Below are positions 8,065 to 17,958 of a stretch of 64,000 nucleotides of DNA, in pieces (positions within the stretch are counted from its first letter, which is position 1; each line of letters begins with the position of its first letter). Both the position numbers and the translations under genes were made by a program. The notes below the pieces were generated by a model that ran no database searches, was not told the DNA's origin, and worked only from the letters and a program-made list of their open reading frames with translations. Source of the stretch: Cohnella kolymensis (lineage in GTDB: Bacteria > Bacillota > Bacilli > Paenibacillales > Paenibacillaceae); NCBI RefSeq assembly GCF_000829465.1, contig NZ_JXAL01000024.1, forward strand, positions 178,553-242,552, in the 5' to 3' direction.

Positions 8065-8305
8065 AATGCAGATGTATGCCGATGCTTGCTACGATATGGC
8101 CCGCGAAATGGTGGCACAAGGAAGGAAATACGATGTTCAACGGTGGCTGATATTGTGGGCAAAAATGAATCTCGCTAAACGGGAATTTCATTTACTCGCC
8201 GGTCGGGAGTTGTCGGAAAAGCATCTTGGAAAAGAAGAAAAGCCAACTCCGGAAGAGTCGACTTTTCGCGCACATATCATTCTTGGCGGAACTGATATGC
8301 GCTAA
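8024..8305 (+). CDS. Hypothetical phage protein, 93 aa
   Basis: Unrecognised. A predicted helical body (DACYDMAREMVAQGRKYDVQ, LILWAKMNLAKREFHLLAG) and a polar tail. TTG start with AAGGAGG at 8008-8014. Confidence 0.65.
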   Translation: MENSKGTIQLDGNEMQMYADACYDMAREMVAQGRKYDVQRWLILWAKMNLAKREFHLLAGRELSEKHLGKEEKPTPEESTFRAHIILGGTDMR

Positions 8306-8332
8306 TTCTAACACGAATTGGAGCGAAAGTGA

Positions 8333-9187
8333 ATGCAGAAGGTTGAAGTACAAGATCCACATGGTTGGATCCCGGCGAACGTACCAAATGGCCAGCTTTT
8401 CCTCAGGGCAGATCAGGTTGCCGGCGTAGTCAGACTTTCTCAAGCTGAGGGTCATCTATTCCAGGCTGACGACGGGGATTGGATCATAAGCGCCGAAGGG
8501 TACCGGGCAATCAATATCGTCGCCGGCATCCGCAGCATCGAAACTAAAACTATGATTCTTCCAGACGGACGAGAAGTCGGAAATCCATATATCGAATACG
8601 ACGAAAAGACTAACACGCCTCAAAAGTTTTGGGCATATCACGTAACAGTCGGCAGAGGACTGGACGGTAAACCATTTGTTAGCGCGGCCACGGTCATGCA
8701 CGATATCCGCTTGCTGTTTCTAATGGAGCTTAATGCTGCGATTGCTCTGAATAAGGATGCCGGCAGACTCTGCACCTTTGATCAGTTGGATGAAGATGAG
8801 CGCAAAACCGGGTACTTCGAACCGTTCCACGGCAACATGGGAATCTACGCAAGGACTGAATGCGCGGATATTATCCCGATCGTTTCAAACTTCATCCGGA
8901 GGAAGAACTACGGCGAGCGCGAGGCATCGACGCTGGCATGGAAGTCCTCATTAAAGAAGCATCCTTGCATGCCGCCAGTGAAAGTAAAGGCTCAGCTCGG
9001 TGTAGCCAGTGTCCTTGTCGCAAATTTTCTGTCGGATTTCTCTGATCAGCAGCTTCATGAACTTTCACGGGAATTGCTGGCAACCGGCAACGTTGAAGGT
9101 GCTAGCGTATCCAATACATTCATTGATACACAGGAAGAAACAAGCGAAATCAGCTTACTATCCCATGAAGGAGGACCACGATTCTAA
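8333..9187 (+). CDS. Hypothetical protein of the recombination cluster, 284 aa
   Basis: Soluble protein without a motif I can name with certainty. The N-terminal half looks like a beta-rich domain (WIPANVPNGQLFLRADQVAG, GRGLDGKPFVSAATVMHDI). It sits directly before a RecF/SbcC-like ATPase, and the stop overlaps the ATPase start (TAATGA), so both are probably made together. A single-strand annealing or recombination accessory role is possible from context alone. Confidence 0.6.
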   Translation: MQKVEVQDPHGWIPANVPNGQLFLRADQVAGVVRLSQAEGHLFQADDGDWIISAEGYRAINIVAGIRSIETKTMILPDGREVGNPYIEYDEKTNTPQKFWAYHVTVGRGLDGKPFVSAATVMHDIRLLFLMELNAAIALNKDAGRLCTFDQLDEDERKTGYFEPFHGNMGIYARTECADIIPIVSNFIRRKNYGEREASTLAWKSSLKKHPCMPPVKVKAQLGVASVLVANFLSDFSDQQLHELSRELLATGNVEGASVSNTFIDTQEETSEISLLSHEGGPRF

Positions 9188-11321
9188 TGATCAAATCCAT
9201 TCGCGCAAAACAGATAAAGGGCAACACATTTACACAGGAACTCAGCGGCCTTGATATTTTCGTGGGTCGTAACGGCTCCGGAAAGTCTACCAGGCTGCAG
9301 GCTGTCCAACTGGCGATGCTTGGCTATATCCCCGGCAAAGGAAAAACGAATCAAGAGACTTTCAAGCTTAGTTCGGGAGAGGAAATGACTGCCGGACTGC
9401 AGTTGGATAACTTCACTTTTGACCGCTCCATCGTTCGTTCGGAAAAGCTGAAAGGTGACGGCAGCAAGGAAGTTAGCTATAGCGAATCCCTTTCCGTATC
9501 CCCAAATAAAGGCGAAAAGAACGCGACACAGATGAAAGCCCGCGTTACGGCTGAAATTGGCAATTTCCCTGTCGTATTCGACTTTCAAGAATTCCTCAAT
9601 AAATCCGATGCAGAGCGGCGAAAATTCATCTACGGGTTATCTCCCATTTCGAATGATGAATGGGACAAGCCCAAGGTAACCGCTCATCTTATCAAAACTC
9701 TCCTCACACCGGGAATAAAGGAAACAAATCCCGATCTGTACGATCCGCGCACGAATTGATGAATGATGCGCTGGCGGAATGGCCGGAGGGATACGATCTC
9801 ACAGCCGGGCTTCAGTCGATGCTTTCTTGGGTGGAAAGCCAGCAAAAACACTGGAATAAAAAGCAGGCTGATGCAACCGGAGCTGTCCGGGAGCTTGCTG
9901 ATATGAAAAACCGCTTGGAAGAAACTGATCGGGATATCGTCGCCAAGAAAGAAGAGATACAAACACTCCGGAAGCAGTATACCGACGTTCACGGGCAGAT
10001 CACGGCCGGCAAGGAAATCAAGCGGCAGTGGGATTTGAAGAACCGCCGTATGGACGAGCTTCGCAGCGAGATCGAAAAGTTGACCACGATGATCAACACG
10101 AACACTGCGCGGGACTACGAAGCGGAAATTGCTACTCTGCAAGCCAAGATCAAGCAGACCGACATTGCCGCAGAATCAGAGAGCATCCAAAAGGACATCG
10201 ACACACTGCGTCATTTGGAATCGACAAAGACAACCGAATTGCACCAAACAAATGCACAGCTGGCGAAATTGGATCTTGAACTCAATACCATGAACACCGT
10301 TCTTAAGAACATTCAAGATAAAGGCGCTGGCGTTTGCGTCCTCCACCACAAAATTGGTTGTGATAAGGATTTCTCGAAATTCACCGGATTTGTTAGTGAG
10401 AAAGGCCCGACATTGCAGGCACAGATCGACGAATTGAATGCCCGTGCCCTGACTCAAAAAACGGAAATCCAATCGATTCAAGGAAAGACGAAAATCGTCG
10501 AGGATTCCAAGCGCGCGATGCATCAAGCATTTGTTGAGGAAGCGAAATCCAACGAGAGAATTCGTGCGGAGATCGACTCAGTCCGCAAGGCTGAGCAAAT
10601 CGAATTTCAATTCAAGCAAGAAGCGCAAGGCAAAGTGAACGCTCTACATGAGGAGCTAACCCGACTCACCGCTGAGAAGCCGCCGGCATTCGCTCCGCTT
10701 GATATCTTGGAGCCGCAACACACCGCCTTGGAAAACCAAATCGCCGAACTGGAGCGTGTGCTTGAAGAGAAAGAGAAGGCCAAAATAACGCTTTCTAACT
10801 CGCAGACGGCCATGATCTCCGCCAGTAAAGCGCAATACTACCACACGGCGGCGAAGAACCTGTCGGCAGCGCTCGGGGCGAAGGGCATTCAAGGAGAGTT
10901 GGTCAAGGGCATCCTTGGGCCTGTGGAAGAGTCCATCAATGAGAACCTCCGCCTGATGGGCATTGAAAATCCGGTATTCTTCTCCACTCAATCTGAAACG
11001 GGCAAAGAAGTGTTCCAATTTGGATGGGTGAAGAACGGATACGAAACCAACTTCGACGTTTTGTCTACTGGTGAGCAGTTGATGTTCCTGTCCGCATTCC
11101 TTGTCACGCTGCTTGAACGGGCGAACCCGCCGCTTAAGGTACTGGCGCTGGACAATATCGAGAACCTGGACAAAAAGAACTTCCGAGGGCTGCTGAACGG
11201 TCTGAACGGATTGGCACACAAACTGGACAACATCCTTATTGCCGGCGTGGTGGATGAGCCCGACGTCGATGGCTGGAAGGTTTGGAGTCTCGGTGTATCG
11301 GAGGTAGCGGTGCATGCGTGA
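9187..11321 (+). pseudogene. RecF/SbcC-type AAA ATPase, frameshifted (restored 711 aa)
   Basis: SMC-like ATPase for phage recombination or repair. Walker A (GRNGSGKST, about residue 30) is in the first frame (9187-9759). The coiled coil, the signature LSTGEQLMFLSAFL and Walker B (LKVLALDNIENLD) are in another. At 9745-9746 the sequence reads GATCCGCG; adding one C gives NPDLYDPAHELMNDALAEWP and joins the halves at 711 residues. As written, the first part ends at TGA 9757-9759, which overlaps an ATG at 9759 of the second part, so two coupled subunits are a weaker alternative. There is no slippery heptamer. Confidence 0.85.
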
Positions 11322-11754
11322 AATCAAGTTTCGGGCGTGGCACCTTCGTTTGAAAAAGATGTTTGCCGTCTATTCCGTCGATTGGAAGCATGGACTCGTA
11401 TTCTGCGAGGGATCGGACGGAAACACTCACACTTTCGGATTTATTGACGTCGAACTCAAACAATTCACCGAAATCCACGACGATCATGAAACGGAGGAAG
11501 GATTCGGTGAAATATACGATGGGGCGGTTATTGAATACCATCATGAAGGACAAATCATCGTGTGTTCGGTTCAGTACGAAGGCGGTCGTATTCTGCTGGC
11601 CGCAAATGAGTTCGATGATGGCTATCTCTGGATCAACGACCTGATTGAGAACGATGATTCACTTTGGTGGCTTCCGGAATCAAAGGTCATCGGTCATATC
11701 TACGAACAACTGGATTCGTTGAGGGACGGTGAAAAGATTGCCGAGTCTGACTGA
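11314..11754 (+). CDS. YopX-family protein
   Basis: 146 residues beginning MREIKFRAW, the hallmark of YopX proteins (SPbeta yopX). The central FGEIYDGAVIEYHH matches the usual EIYEGDIV region. A C-terminal IGHIYEQLDSL closes the domain. Function unknown; common in Firmicute prophage early regions. Overlaps both neighbours slightly. Confidence 0.88.
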   Translation: MREIKFRAWHLRLKKMFAVYSVDWKHGLVFCEGSDGNTHTFGFIDVELKQFTEIHDDHETEEGFGEIYDGAVIEYHHEGQIIVCSVQYEGGRILLAANEFDDGYLWINDLIENDDSLWWLPESKVIGHIYEQLDSLRDGEKIAESD

Positions 11755-13567
11755 CGGATTGAATAACGAGCAAGCGGCGGCCGTCTTATCCGAATCCAAA
11801 CGAATTCTTATGTTGGCCGGGGCGGGGACGGGCAAGACCCGGACCCTCACCCACCGTCTGGCTCATCTGAACCTTAACTGCCGCGTCGGAACATCAAGCG
11901 TGATCGCAATCACATTCACACGCGCCGCGGCGAAGGAAATGAAAGATCGTCTCGGCCCGCTGATCGGGGATAAGGAAGCAAAGAAACTGAACTGCTCCAC
12001 CTTCCACGCACTGGCCGTTCGCATCCTGAAAGAGTGGGGTCATCGGCTCGGATTGGATAAACAGTTCACCATCTACTCTCAAGAGGATCGGGAAGAAATC
12101 ATTAAATCCATTCTCGCAACGCTCGGACTCGCTTCCCAAACATCTGTTAATAAAGTCATCGAACAGATGGGCCGGACAAATCCGAGGGAGCCAGAAGCCT
12201 CGGTGCTCAGGGAATACGGTTGGCAGCTTAGGCGTTACAACGCTGTCGACCTTGATCACCTGATTCGCAAGGTCAACGAATTGTTCGTGAAGCATTCTGA
12301 TGTTGCTGAGTATTACCGCCGGCAATGGAAATACGTATTCGTGGACGAGTTCCAGGACACGGACAAGGAGCAACTTCAGTTCGTTAAGCTCCTATCTCCT
12401 GAAAACTTGTTTGTAATAGGAGACGACTTTCAGGCTATCTACGGCTGGCGCGGAGCGAGGGTTGAGAACATCCTGCAATTCCCGAACGAGTTCGCCGGAA
12501 CCGAGGTCATCAAGCTTGAACAAAACTATCGATCGACAAAGCCGATCATCGAAGCGGCCAACAACCTTATCAAACACAACGAGAACCAAACGGCAAAAAC
12601 GCTAATCGCAAACAAAGACGGCCTTCCATACGACCGGTTTGAACTATCCAGCCAGGATTCTGAGGCAGAAATTATTGCGGGATTGATAAAGCAAAAAGCG
12701 CTAGGTGAGAGCTACTCGGATTACGCAATACTGGCCCGGACGAATGCTCAGATCGACTTCATGTATTACAAACTGAGGGCGGCGGGAATTCCTTGCCTTG
12801 TTCTTAGTGGATCGGATGACCCACTTAAGAAGAATGACGTTCGCTCTATAATCTCTTATCTCATTAGCATCTTTAATCCAAAAGATGAAAGGAACTTTAA
12901 ACGGGCTATCAATTTCCCTGAGCCGATCATCGCGGAGATGCAAATGAAAGAGTTGCAGAAATACGCAACTGATCACTCTCTGACGCTAAGGGACGCGATG
13001 ATACAGCATGAGAACTTCTCAATGTCGCGGAGTTTCTTTACAGAAGTGTCCGATCGAGTCCTATCCGCCGACACGGCCCTACATTCATTCACGGAGTTGG
13101 CGGAGTGCTTGGATCTGCGAGGGAGATACTCGGAACGGAATCTGCATAACCGGATTCAGGATTTAGATGATGCCCAGCAATATATCTACTACTGGATGGA
13201 ACGGCAGCAGGCCATAGGTGAAGATTGCGATGCTCCAACATTCCTAAAGTGGGTGCGCATCCGGGATATCCAAGAAAAGCTGATGGATACAAAGGATGCC
13301 GTCAAGATCATGACGATCCATGGCAGCAAAGGATTGGAATTTCCAACTGTTTTCCTGATCGGAATGAATGAGGGAATCTTCCCTAGTAAAAACACTCGGG
13401 ATATGGAAGAGGAACGCCGGCTTGCTTATGTGGCAGTTACGAGGGCAAAGCAAAACCTCATTATCTCTTCCACAAGGGAATCCGTCAGCTGGGGAAAGAC
13501 GGAGATCATGGAGCCAAGCCGTTTTATAGCGGAGCTGAATGCCGGGAGTGAATCTATTGAACCTTGA
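11729..13567 (+). CDS. UvrD/PcrA-type superfamily 1 DNA helicase
   Basis: ATP-driven 3 prime to 5 prime helicase for replication or recombination. 612 residues with SF1A motifs in order: GLNNEQAAAV (Q), LAGAGTGKTRTLTHRL (I), AITFTRAAAKEMKDR (Ia), VFVDEFQDTDKEQ (II), VIGDDFQAIYGWRGA (III), LEQNYRSTKPI (IV), MTIHGSKGLEFPTVFLIG (V), RLAYVAVTRAKQNL (VI). GTG start with GAGGGA close upstream. Overlaps YopX by 26 bp. Confidence 0.95.
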   Translation: MKRLPSLTDGLNNEQAAAVLSESKRILMLAGAGTGKTRTLTHRLAHLNLNCRVGTSSVIAITFTRAAAKEMKDRLGPLIGDKEAKKLNCSTFHALAVRILKEWGHRLGLDKQFTIYSQEDREEIIKSILATLGLASQTSVNKVIEQMGRTNPREPEASVLREYGWQLRRYNAVDLDHLIRKVNELFVKHSDVAEYYRRQWKYVFVDEFQDTDKEQLQFVKLLSPENLFVIGDDFQAIYGWRGARVENILQFPNEFAGTEVIKLEQNYRSTKPIIEAANNLIKHNENQTAKTLIANKDGLPYDRFELSSQDSEAEIIAGLIKQKALGESYSDYAILARTNAQIDFMYYKLRAAGIPCLVLSGSDDPLKKNDVRSIISYLISIFNPKDERNFKRAINFPEPIIAEMQMKELQKYATDHSLTLRDAMIQHENFSMSRSFFTEVSDRVLSADTALHSFTELAECLDLRGRYSERNLHNRIQDLDDAQQYIYYWMERQQAIGEDCDAPTFLKWVRIRDIQEKLMDTKDAVKIMTIHGSKGLEFPTVFLIGMNEGIFPSKNTRDMEEERRLAYVAVTRAKQNLIISSTRESVSWGKTEIMEPSRFIAELNAGSESIEP

Positions 13568-13952
13568 CCAGTACATATCGGAAATCGATCGATACAAGGA
13601 ACTGGCCGTCGAGCTTCAGGAGGATAATCCGGCAGCACTTTTAAGAAAGATCGAAATATTGACAAAGTGTCTCGTGTTGATCGGAGATTTGTCCTCAGAG
13701 TGTGATCGGCTGTACAAGAGGATGCACGTTCATCGTGATACCGAGTACGCAAAAGCCTACATTAAAGCGGATCGCCCTAAGAAGGAAAACGCCGAGCTTG
13801 CAATCACGAAGATCCGTCAGATGGAAGCTGAATCTTATGGCCGGATGCAGAAGTGGCGGAACGAGTTTGACTCCATGACCGAGACACTGCACGGCTTAAG
13901 GCTAAAGATGAAAGTAAATTTCGCAGAGGGGTCAATCAATTACACCAGATGA
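13539..13952 (+). CDS. Hypothetical helical protein, 137 aa
   Basis: Unrecognised; predicted almost wholly helical with charged heptad-like stretches (ISEIDRYKELAVELQEDNPA, AITKIRQMEAESYGRMQKW). Start overlaps the helicase by 29 bp; GGAG lies just before the ATG. Confidence 0.6.
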   Translation: MPGVNLLNLDQYISEIDRYKELAVELQEDNPAALLRKIEILTKCLVLIGDLSSECDRLYKRMHVHRDTEYAKAYIKADRPKKENAELAITKIRQMEAESYGRMQKWRNEFDSMTETLHGLRLKMKVNFAEGSINYTR

Positions 13953-13964
13953 GGAGGAGTAGCT

Positions 13965-14324
13965 ATGGCAGTCGATAAGAACCGGCTTCATCAGTTGTTC
14001 ATGTCCGGCATGCTGATGGCTGGGATAGCCAAAGAGTTGGGGATTCCGAACGCTTCTTGCCAGTCCATCATCAGCAAAGAACGAAAGAAGAATCCTGAAC
14101 ATTGGCCACTTAGAAAAAGCAAAAGGGACAAGGCCGCATCGGATTCCGAGCATTTTATGCACCTATATGAATGCACCTATTGCGTGGTGACCTTTGCCGT
14201 TGAGGATTACGAGGAAGTAGATCATTCACAAACGGTATGCCCGATCTGTCACTCAGTTGAACACATTGAAGATGCTGGATACGGTTATTTCACGAAAACA
14301 AAGGAAGCTGAGAAGGCAGGCTAG
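13965..14324 (+). CDS. HTH plus zinc-ribbon phage protein
   Basis: 119 residues. The N-terminal HTH-like segment (NRLHQLFMSGMLMAGIAKEL) is followed by a zinc ribbon with two Cys pairs (YECTYC and VCPICH). Probable DNA-binding regulator; no named family. Confidence 0.65.
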   Translation: MAVDKNRLHQLFMSGMLMAGIAKELGIPNASCQSIISKERKKNPEHWPLRKSKRDKAASDSEHFMHLYECTYCVVTFAVEDYEEVDHSQTVCPICHSVEHIEDAGYGYFTKTKEAEKAG

Positions 14325-14335
14325 GAGGTCATCGA

Positions 14336-14389
14336 TTGGATTTTCAAACATTCCTTGAAAGCCGAGCTACGCGGGTGGAGACAACATGA
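14336..14389 (+). CDS. Possible 17-residue peptide before the Dam gene
   Basis: A TTG preceded by AGGAGG opens a 17-codon frame (DFQTFLESRATRVETT) whose stop overlaps the methylase ATG. It may be a real micro-protein or only a translational lead-in. Confidence 0.3.
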   Translation: MDFQTFLESRATRVETT

Positions 14390-15198
14390 AAAGAACTCCA
14401 CGTATATTGCATTACCCAGGAAGCAAGTGGAGCATGGCTGAGTGGATTATCAGTCACATGCCGCCGCACACAACATACTTAGAACCCTATTTCGGTAGCG
14501 GGGCTGTACTGTTTAACAAGGCGCGGGCAATCTTGGAAACCATAAACGACCTGGATGGAGAGGTATCCAATCTCTTTCAAATCATCCGAGATAGACCGGA
14601 AGAATTGGCGCGATTAATCCACTGGACTCCATATGCTCGAGCTGAATATTACAAGGGATATGATTCTGAGGGCAGCGACATAGAACGAGCTCGGCGGTTC
14701 CTTGTTCGCTGTTGGATGGCTCGAGGTGGGAAGACGAGTGATAGAACCGGGTGGAGGCATATCATCAACCTTAATGCCCCTCACCCGGCAAAGGATTGGC
14801 AGGCGCTTCCGGGAAAGATCCTCACGGTGACTGATCGGCTGCGCAATGTCCAAATCGAATGGCAACCGGCTATCAAATTATTAGAGCGATATAAGAGACC
14901 AGAAGTTCTGGTCTATGCAGACCCACCCTATATACTCTCAACTCGGAATAACAGGATGTATCGAAACGAAATGAAAGATACCGACCACGAGCAATTGCTC
15001 GAGGTGCTTGACGCTCATCCCGGTCCTGTTTTGCTCTCGGGTTATGCTCATCCGATGTATGATAATCGGCTGAAGCATTGGATGCGGGAAGAAAGGAAAG
15101 TGCAAGCCGAGGCTGGTCGCACACGAACCGAAGTACTCTGGATCAACCCCGCGGCGGCGTCGGTGGATACAGCAGAAAAACAAATCACACTCTTTTAA
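14386..15198 (+). CDS. dam: DNA adenine methylase (Dam-like, D12 class)
   Basis: Transfers methyl from SAM to adenine N6, probably protecting phage DNA. 270 residues. LHYPGSKW and EPYFGSGAVLFNK form the SAM site (motif I), and YADPPYIL is catalytic motif IV (DPPY). No restriction partner is adjacent, so it acts as an orphan methylase. GGTGGAG precedes the ATG. Confidence 0.92.
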   Translation: MKRTPRILHYPGSKWSMAEWIISHMPPHTTYLEPYFGSGAVLFNKARAILETINDLDGEVSNLFQIIRDRPEELARLIHWTPYARAEYYKGYDSEGSDIERARRFLVRCWMARGGKTSDRTGWRHIINLNAPHPAKDWQALPGKILTVTDRLRNVQIEWQPAIKLLERYKRPEVLVYADPPYILSTRNNRMYRNEMKDTDHEQLLEVLDAHPGPVLLSGYAHPMYDNRLKHWMREERKVQAEAGRTRTEVLWINPAAASVDTAEKQITLF

Positions 15199-15211
15199 AC
15201 GGAGGTATGAC

Positions 15212-15709
15212 ATGAAAGCTCTCAAATGGATAAATCAATATTCTCTGGATTTAATTATTGCAGCAATACTAATTTCCCTTGTCGTCAATGTATTCTACCC
15301 GTCGAAGCCGCAGCCAAAGCCGGAGATAAGAACCATTGTTGAAACGGAGATTATCACCAAAACGGCTTATGTAAAGGTGAATCAGACTGAGCCAATAGAG
15401 ATGGTCGTCACAGCTTATACGGCTGGGCCAGAATCGACAGGTAAGCGTCCGGGCATGAAAGGATATGGAATTACTTACACCGGTACCAGAGCGAAGGTAG
15501 GCGTCTGTGCGGTCGATCCCGAGTACATCCCACTTGGCAGCTCTTTGTTTGTAGAGGGTTATGGATATTGCCGGGCTGAGGACACTGGCGGGAAGGTCGA
15601 TGGTTATCACGTAGACGTGTTTCTGGACAAGGTATCCGATGCTATGAAATTCGGTCGGGAGAAGAGAAAGGTTTGGATTTTAAAAGGTTACGAGGGGGAA
15701 CCGACTTGA
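15212..15709 (+). CDS. Membrane-anchored 3D-domain protein
   Basis: 165 residues. A signal-anchor helix (residues 12-29) is followed by a Pro-rich linker and a C-terminal 3D domain, with Asp residues in AVDPEYIPLGS, AEDTGG and HVDVFL, the MltA-like peptidoglycan lytic fold. Expected outside the membrane acting on cell wall. Its place in the early operon is typical of Paenibacillus and Bacillus phages, but its job there is unknown. Confidence 0.85.
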   Translation: MKALKWINQYSLDLIIAAILISLVVNVFYPSKPQPKPEIRTIVETEIITKTAYVKVNQTEPIEMVVTAYTAGPESTGKRPGMKGYGITYTGTRAKVGVCAVDPEYIPLGSSLFVEGYGYCRAEDTGGKVDGYHVDVFLDKVSDAMKFGREKRKVWILKGYEGEPT

Positions 15710-15876
15710 GCAGAGTCCGAGGAACAAAACCAACCTTGAAGCAGGCTGTTATCTTGGGAAACAACAATATGGATTATCGTGATTGGCTGATACAGCGGAT
15801 CTTTAGTGATCACTTGGAATGTGTCCACCGTTATGCAGGGAATATCAAAATCGCGTTCCTACAGGTGACCAAATGA
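15706..15876 (+). CDS. DUF6906-type micro-protein, 56 aa
   Basis: TTG start after GAGGGGG. RGTKPTLKQAVILGNNNMDY followed by DWLIQRI and VHRYAGNIKIAF matches the small phage family DUF6906 (RGKKPTRKQ...NWLV...HR). Function unknown. ATGA overlap with the next gene. Confidence 0.7.
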   Translation: MSRVRGTKPTLKQAVILGNNNMDYRDWLIQRIFSDHLECVHRYAGNIKIAFLQVTK

Positions 15877-16172
15877 GTCGGCAGCAACGGATCTTAGAAT
15901 TCATTTCCTCTCATATTGAAGGTAATGGCTACTCTCCAACTGTAAGAGAAATCGCTAACGCTGTCGGGTTGGCTTCCTCTTCCACGGTAATGGGCCATCT
16001 GGATCGATTGAAGGAGAATGGGCTAATTGACTGGGAGCCGCACACACCGCGAACGATCCGCGTACTTGAGTCACCATTAATCGATAATTCAGTGAAAGTG
16101 ATGAAGCTCAAAAATGACATCCCGACAGTTATTGGCTGGCAAGGAAGAAGATATGTTTATGATCCGGGGTGA
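15873..16172 (+). CDS. LexA-type winged-helix DNA-binding protein
   Basis: 99 residues. RQQRILEFISSHIEGNGYSP, then TVREIANAVGLASSSTVMGH, is the LexA N-terminal DNA-binding domain. There is no C-terminal autoproteolysis domain, so it cannot self-cleave. It may regulate phage genes or compete at LexA sites. The start at 15873 overlaps the preceding stop; an upstream ATG at 15819 is less likely. Confidence 0.82.
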   Translation: MSRQQRILEFISSHIEGNGYSPTVREIANAVGLASSSTVMGHLDRLKENGLIDWEPHTPRTIRVLESPLIDNSVKVMKLKNDIPTVIGWQGRRYVYDPG

Positions 16173-16178
16173 GGTGGT

Positions 16179-16448
16179 ATGGCTCGAAAGTCCATATCAA
16201 ACAAAACTGTAAAGTCGATAGTTGAGCGGGACGGTTCGGCAAACTGTACTTATTGTAGAAGATTCGGGGCATCGAGACTCTTCACGGGATCGAAAGGCAA
16301 GGGCGCATGGTTATGGATCGAACATGAGATCGACCATGTTATCCCATTGAGTCGCGGCGGCACCGATGAATTGCCCAACCTTGTGATTACCTGTAGAAAT
16401 TGCAACAGAAGAAAAAACAATAAGTTGGGGTGGGTTTATGGCACGTAG
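16179..16448 (+). CDS. HNH endonuclease
   Basis: 89 residues. A CTYC knuckle, then EHEIDHVIPLSRGGTDELPN and CRNCNRRKN form a zinc-bound HNH (beta-beta-alpha metal) nuclease. Could be a free-standing homing-like or replication-associated nuclease. Overlaps the replisome organiser start by 11 bp. Confidence 0.88.
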   Translation: MARKSISNKTVKSIVERDGSANCTYCRRFGASRLFTGSKGKGAWLWIEHEIDHVIPLSRGGTDELPNLVITCRNCNRRKNNKLGWVYGT

Positions 16449-17403
16449 GCGTATGATCGACCCCAACTTCTGGCAGAGCGAGGATGTGTCTAAACTCACA
16501 GTCCGCCAGCGGCTGCTGCTCATTGGGCTATTTTCAAATGCTGATGATGAAGGGAAGCTGAGAGGGAATCCAGCCTTTATACGGTCAATTATCTTTTCAT
16601 ATGAGGATTTCACCATTCAGGACATTACTGACGACCTGAATTATATCGAAAAAATTGGTTCTATCGAACAGTACATTGTTGACGAGAGTAGGTACATCCG
16701 GCTTGTTAATTGGTTTAAGTTTCAACGTGTAGATAAGCCTCAAAAGAGTGTTATACCTAATCCAATAATAGACAAGAGAGATTCCAATAGTCATTCTCGG
16801 AATGATTATGAGAAAGGTTCTGAGCATGATGATGCTGATTCAGATTTTGATTCTCGCCTAAAAGAAGAGAAGTTAAAAGAAGAGAAAAGAAATGAAGAGA
16901 AGGGAAAGGAAGCTAACTTAACGGAACTGCCCGCAAACTTGAATGAAATTAAAAATAGGTTAAGGCTTCTTACCATCGAATGCGGACTTAAGGGAGTAGG
17001 CATTGATGGACTTGAAACTATTTACACCTACATCGGACAAGTTGAAACGGGAGTAATCGAAAAAGCCATCAAAAAGGCTGAGAAAAAGCATGTCCCATAT
17101 TTTGTAACAATCATTAACGGCATGATCGAGGAAGGTAAGACAACTGTCGCCTCCCTAAATCCTATCCCTCCACCGGGCGCTCCTCCGGAGATCCGGAATG
17201 GCAATGGGAACCAGAGGTCCAGGTCAGGGAAACCTTCAATGCCTGTCGTTAAAGACAACGATCAAGATCCGCAAATGACAGAGGAAGAGTACATTGTTGC
17301 AGTGAAAAGAGCTTACGACTTAGCTGGAAAAGACTTCGGCGAAACAGAATTGAACGACACAAAAGCCAAATGGAGTAAACGGCAGGGGCGTGAAGCCGGG
17401 TGA
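16438..17403 (+). CDS. Phage replisome organiser (DnaD-like initiator)
   Basis: 321 residues. The N-terminal winged-helix region (RRRMIDPNFWQSEDVSKLTV, RLLLIGLFSNADDEGKL) is typical of phage replication initiators that load the host helicase. A Lys/Glu-rich hinge (residues 140-165) is encoded by repeated AAAGAAGAGAA-like DNA at 16860-16910 that could be an origin region. A helical C-terminal domain follows. Probably works with the phage beta clamp gene 0.8 kb downstream. Confidence 0.82.
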   Translation: MARRRMIDPNFWQSEDVSKLTVRQRLLLIGLFSNADDEGKLRGNPAFIRSIIFSYEDFTIQDITDDLNYIEKIGSIEQYIVDESRYIRLVNWFKFQRVDKPQKSVIPNPIIDKRDSNSHSRNDYEKGSEHDDADSDFDSRLKEEKLKEEKRNEEKGKEANLTELPANLNEIKNRLRLLTIECGLKGVGIDGLETIYTYIGQVETGVIEKAIKKAEKKHVPYFVTIINGMIEEGKTTVASLNPIPPPGAPPEIRNGNGNQRSRSGKPSMPVVKDNDQDPQMTEEEYIVAVKRAYDLAGKDFGETELNDTKAKWSKRQGREAG

Positions 17404-17729
17404 GTGATCCAGTAGAGGAATTGATGTACATCTTTGAAGATCCTCGGCCCGAACTACCTGACTCGCCGTTATGGAAAAAACTCTTAAGGACGATTCCCAC
17501 TCTTAAGAACAAAGAAACTGCTGAACTACTACAGCGGCGGTTATGGACTCTACGAAGTGTCGGAACGTTTCTGAAAGCTTACTCTGGCGGACTGAGGTTT
17601 GTGCCGATAATCGGACCCACCGGCGCATTTGATTATGACGTTGAGTTCGATGAAATGAAGCGCAAGTATCTGGCTCCTTATGCTACCGAGATTGCCGAGC
17701 TGCTGAGAAAGGTCAACGGCCATGAGTAA
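17400..17729 (+). CDS. Hypothetical protein, 109 aa
   Basis: Unrecognised. GTG start overlapping the previous stop (GTGA). Possibly a helicase-loader partner by position, but there is no sequence support. Confidence 0.6.
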   Translation: MSDPVEELMYIFEDPRPELPDSPLWKKLLRTIPTLKNKETAELLQRRLWTLRSVGTFLKAYSGGLRFVPIIGPTGAFDYDVEFDEMKRKYLAPYATEIAELLRKVNGHE

Positions 17730-17958
17730 CAAGCATTATCACTCCGAGATGGAGGATATCTATCAAAGCTATGAGTGGTTAATCCGAGACAAACTGGAAC
17801 AGCTAGATCACCTGGCTAGAAAGATGTGCGCCGACATGGGGACGGCAGGCTTCTCTCACGCAAACTATACGTTCTTTATCCAGCAGAAAGTGAAAGAGTT
17901 AGTGGCTGAAATTATCCGGGAAGGGGATCTAGCAAATGGCAGTGATAAAAATCGGTGA
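17722..17958 (+). CDS. Hypothetical protein, 78 aa
   Basis: Helical, acidic small protein (EMEDIYQSYEWLIRDKLEQL). Overlaps both neighbours; part of the tightly packed early operon. Confidence 0.55.
   Translation: MSNKHYHSEMEDIYQSYEWLIRDKLEQLDHLARKMCADMGTAGFSHANYTFFIQQKVKELVAEIIREGDLANGSDKNR

Noticed and set aside
9187..11321. Programmed frameshift in the RecF-like ATPase
   Set aside because: No slippery heptamer near the break, and the break has the same CGGAT context as other indels.
16860..16910. Replication origin from AAAGAAGAGAA repeats
   Set aside because: The repeats also encode a Lys/Glu hinge and have no clear iteron spacing or adjacent AT-rich unwinding region, so they are noted only within the gene entry.
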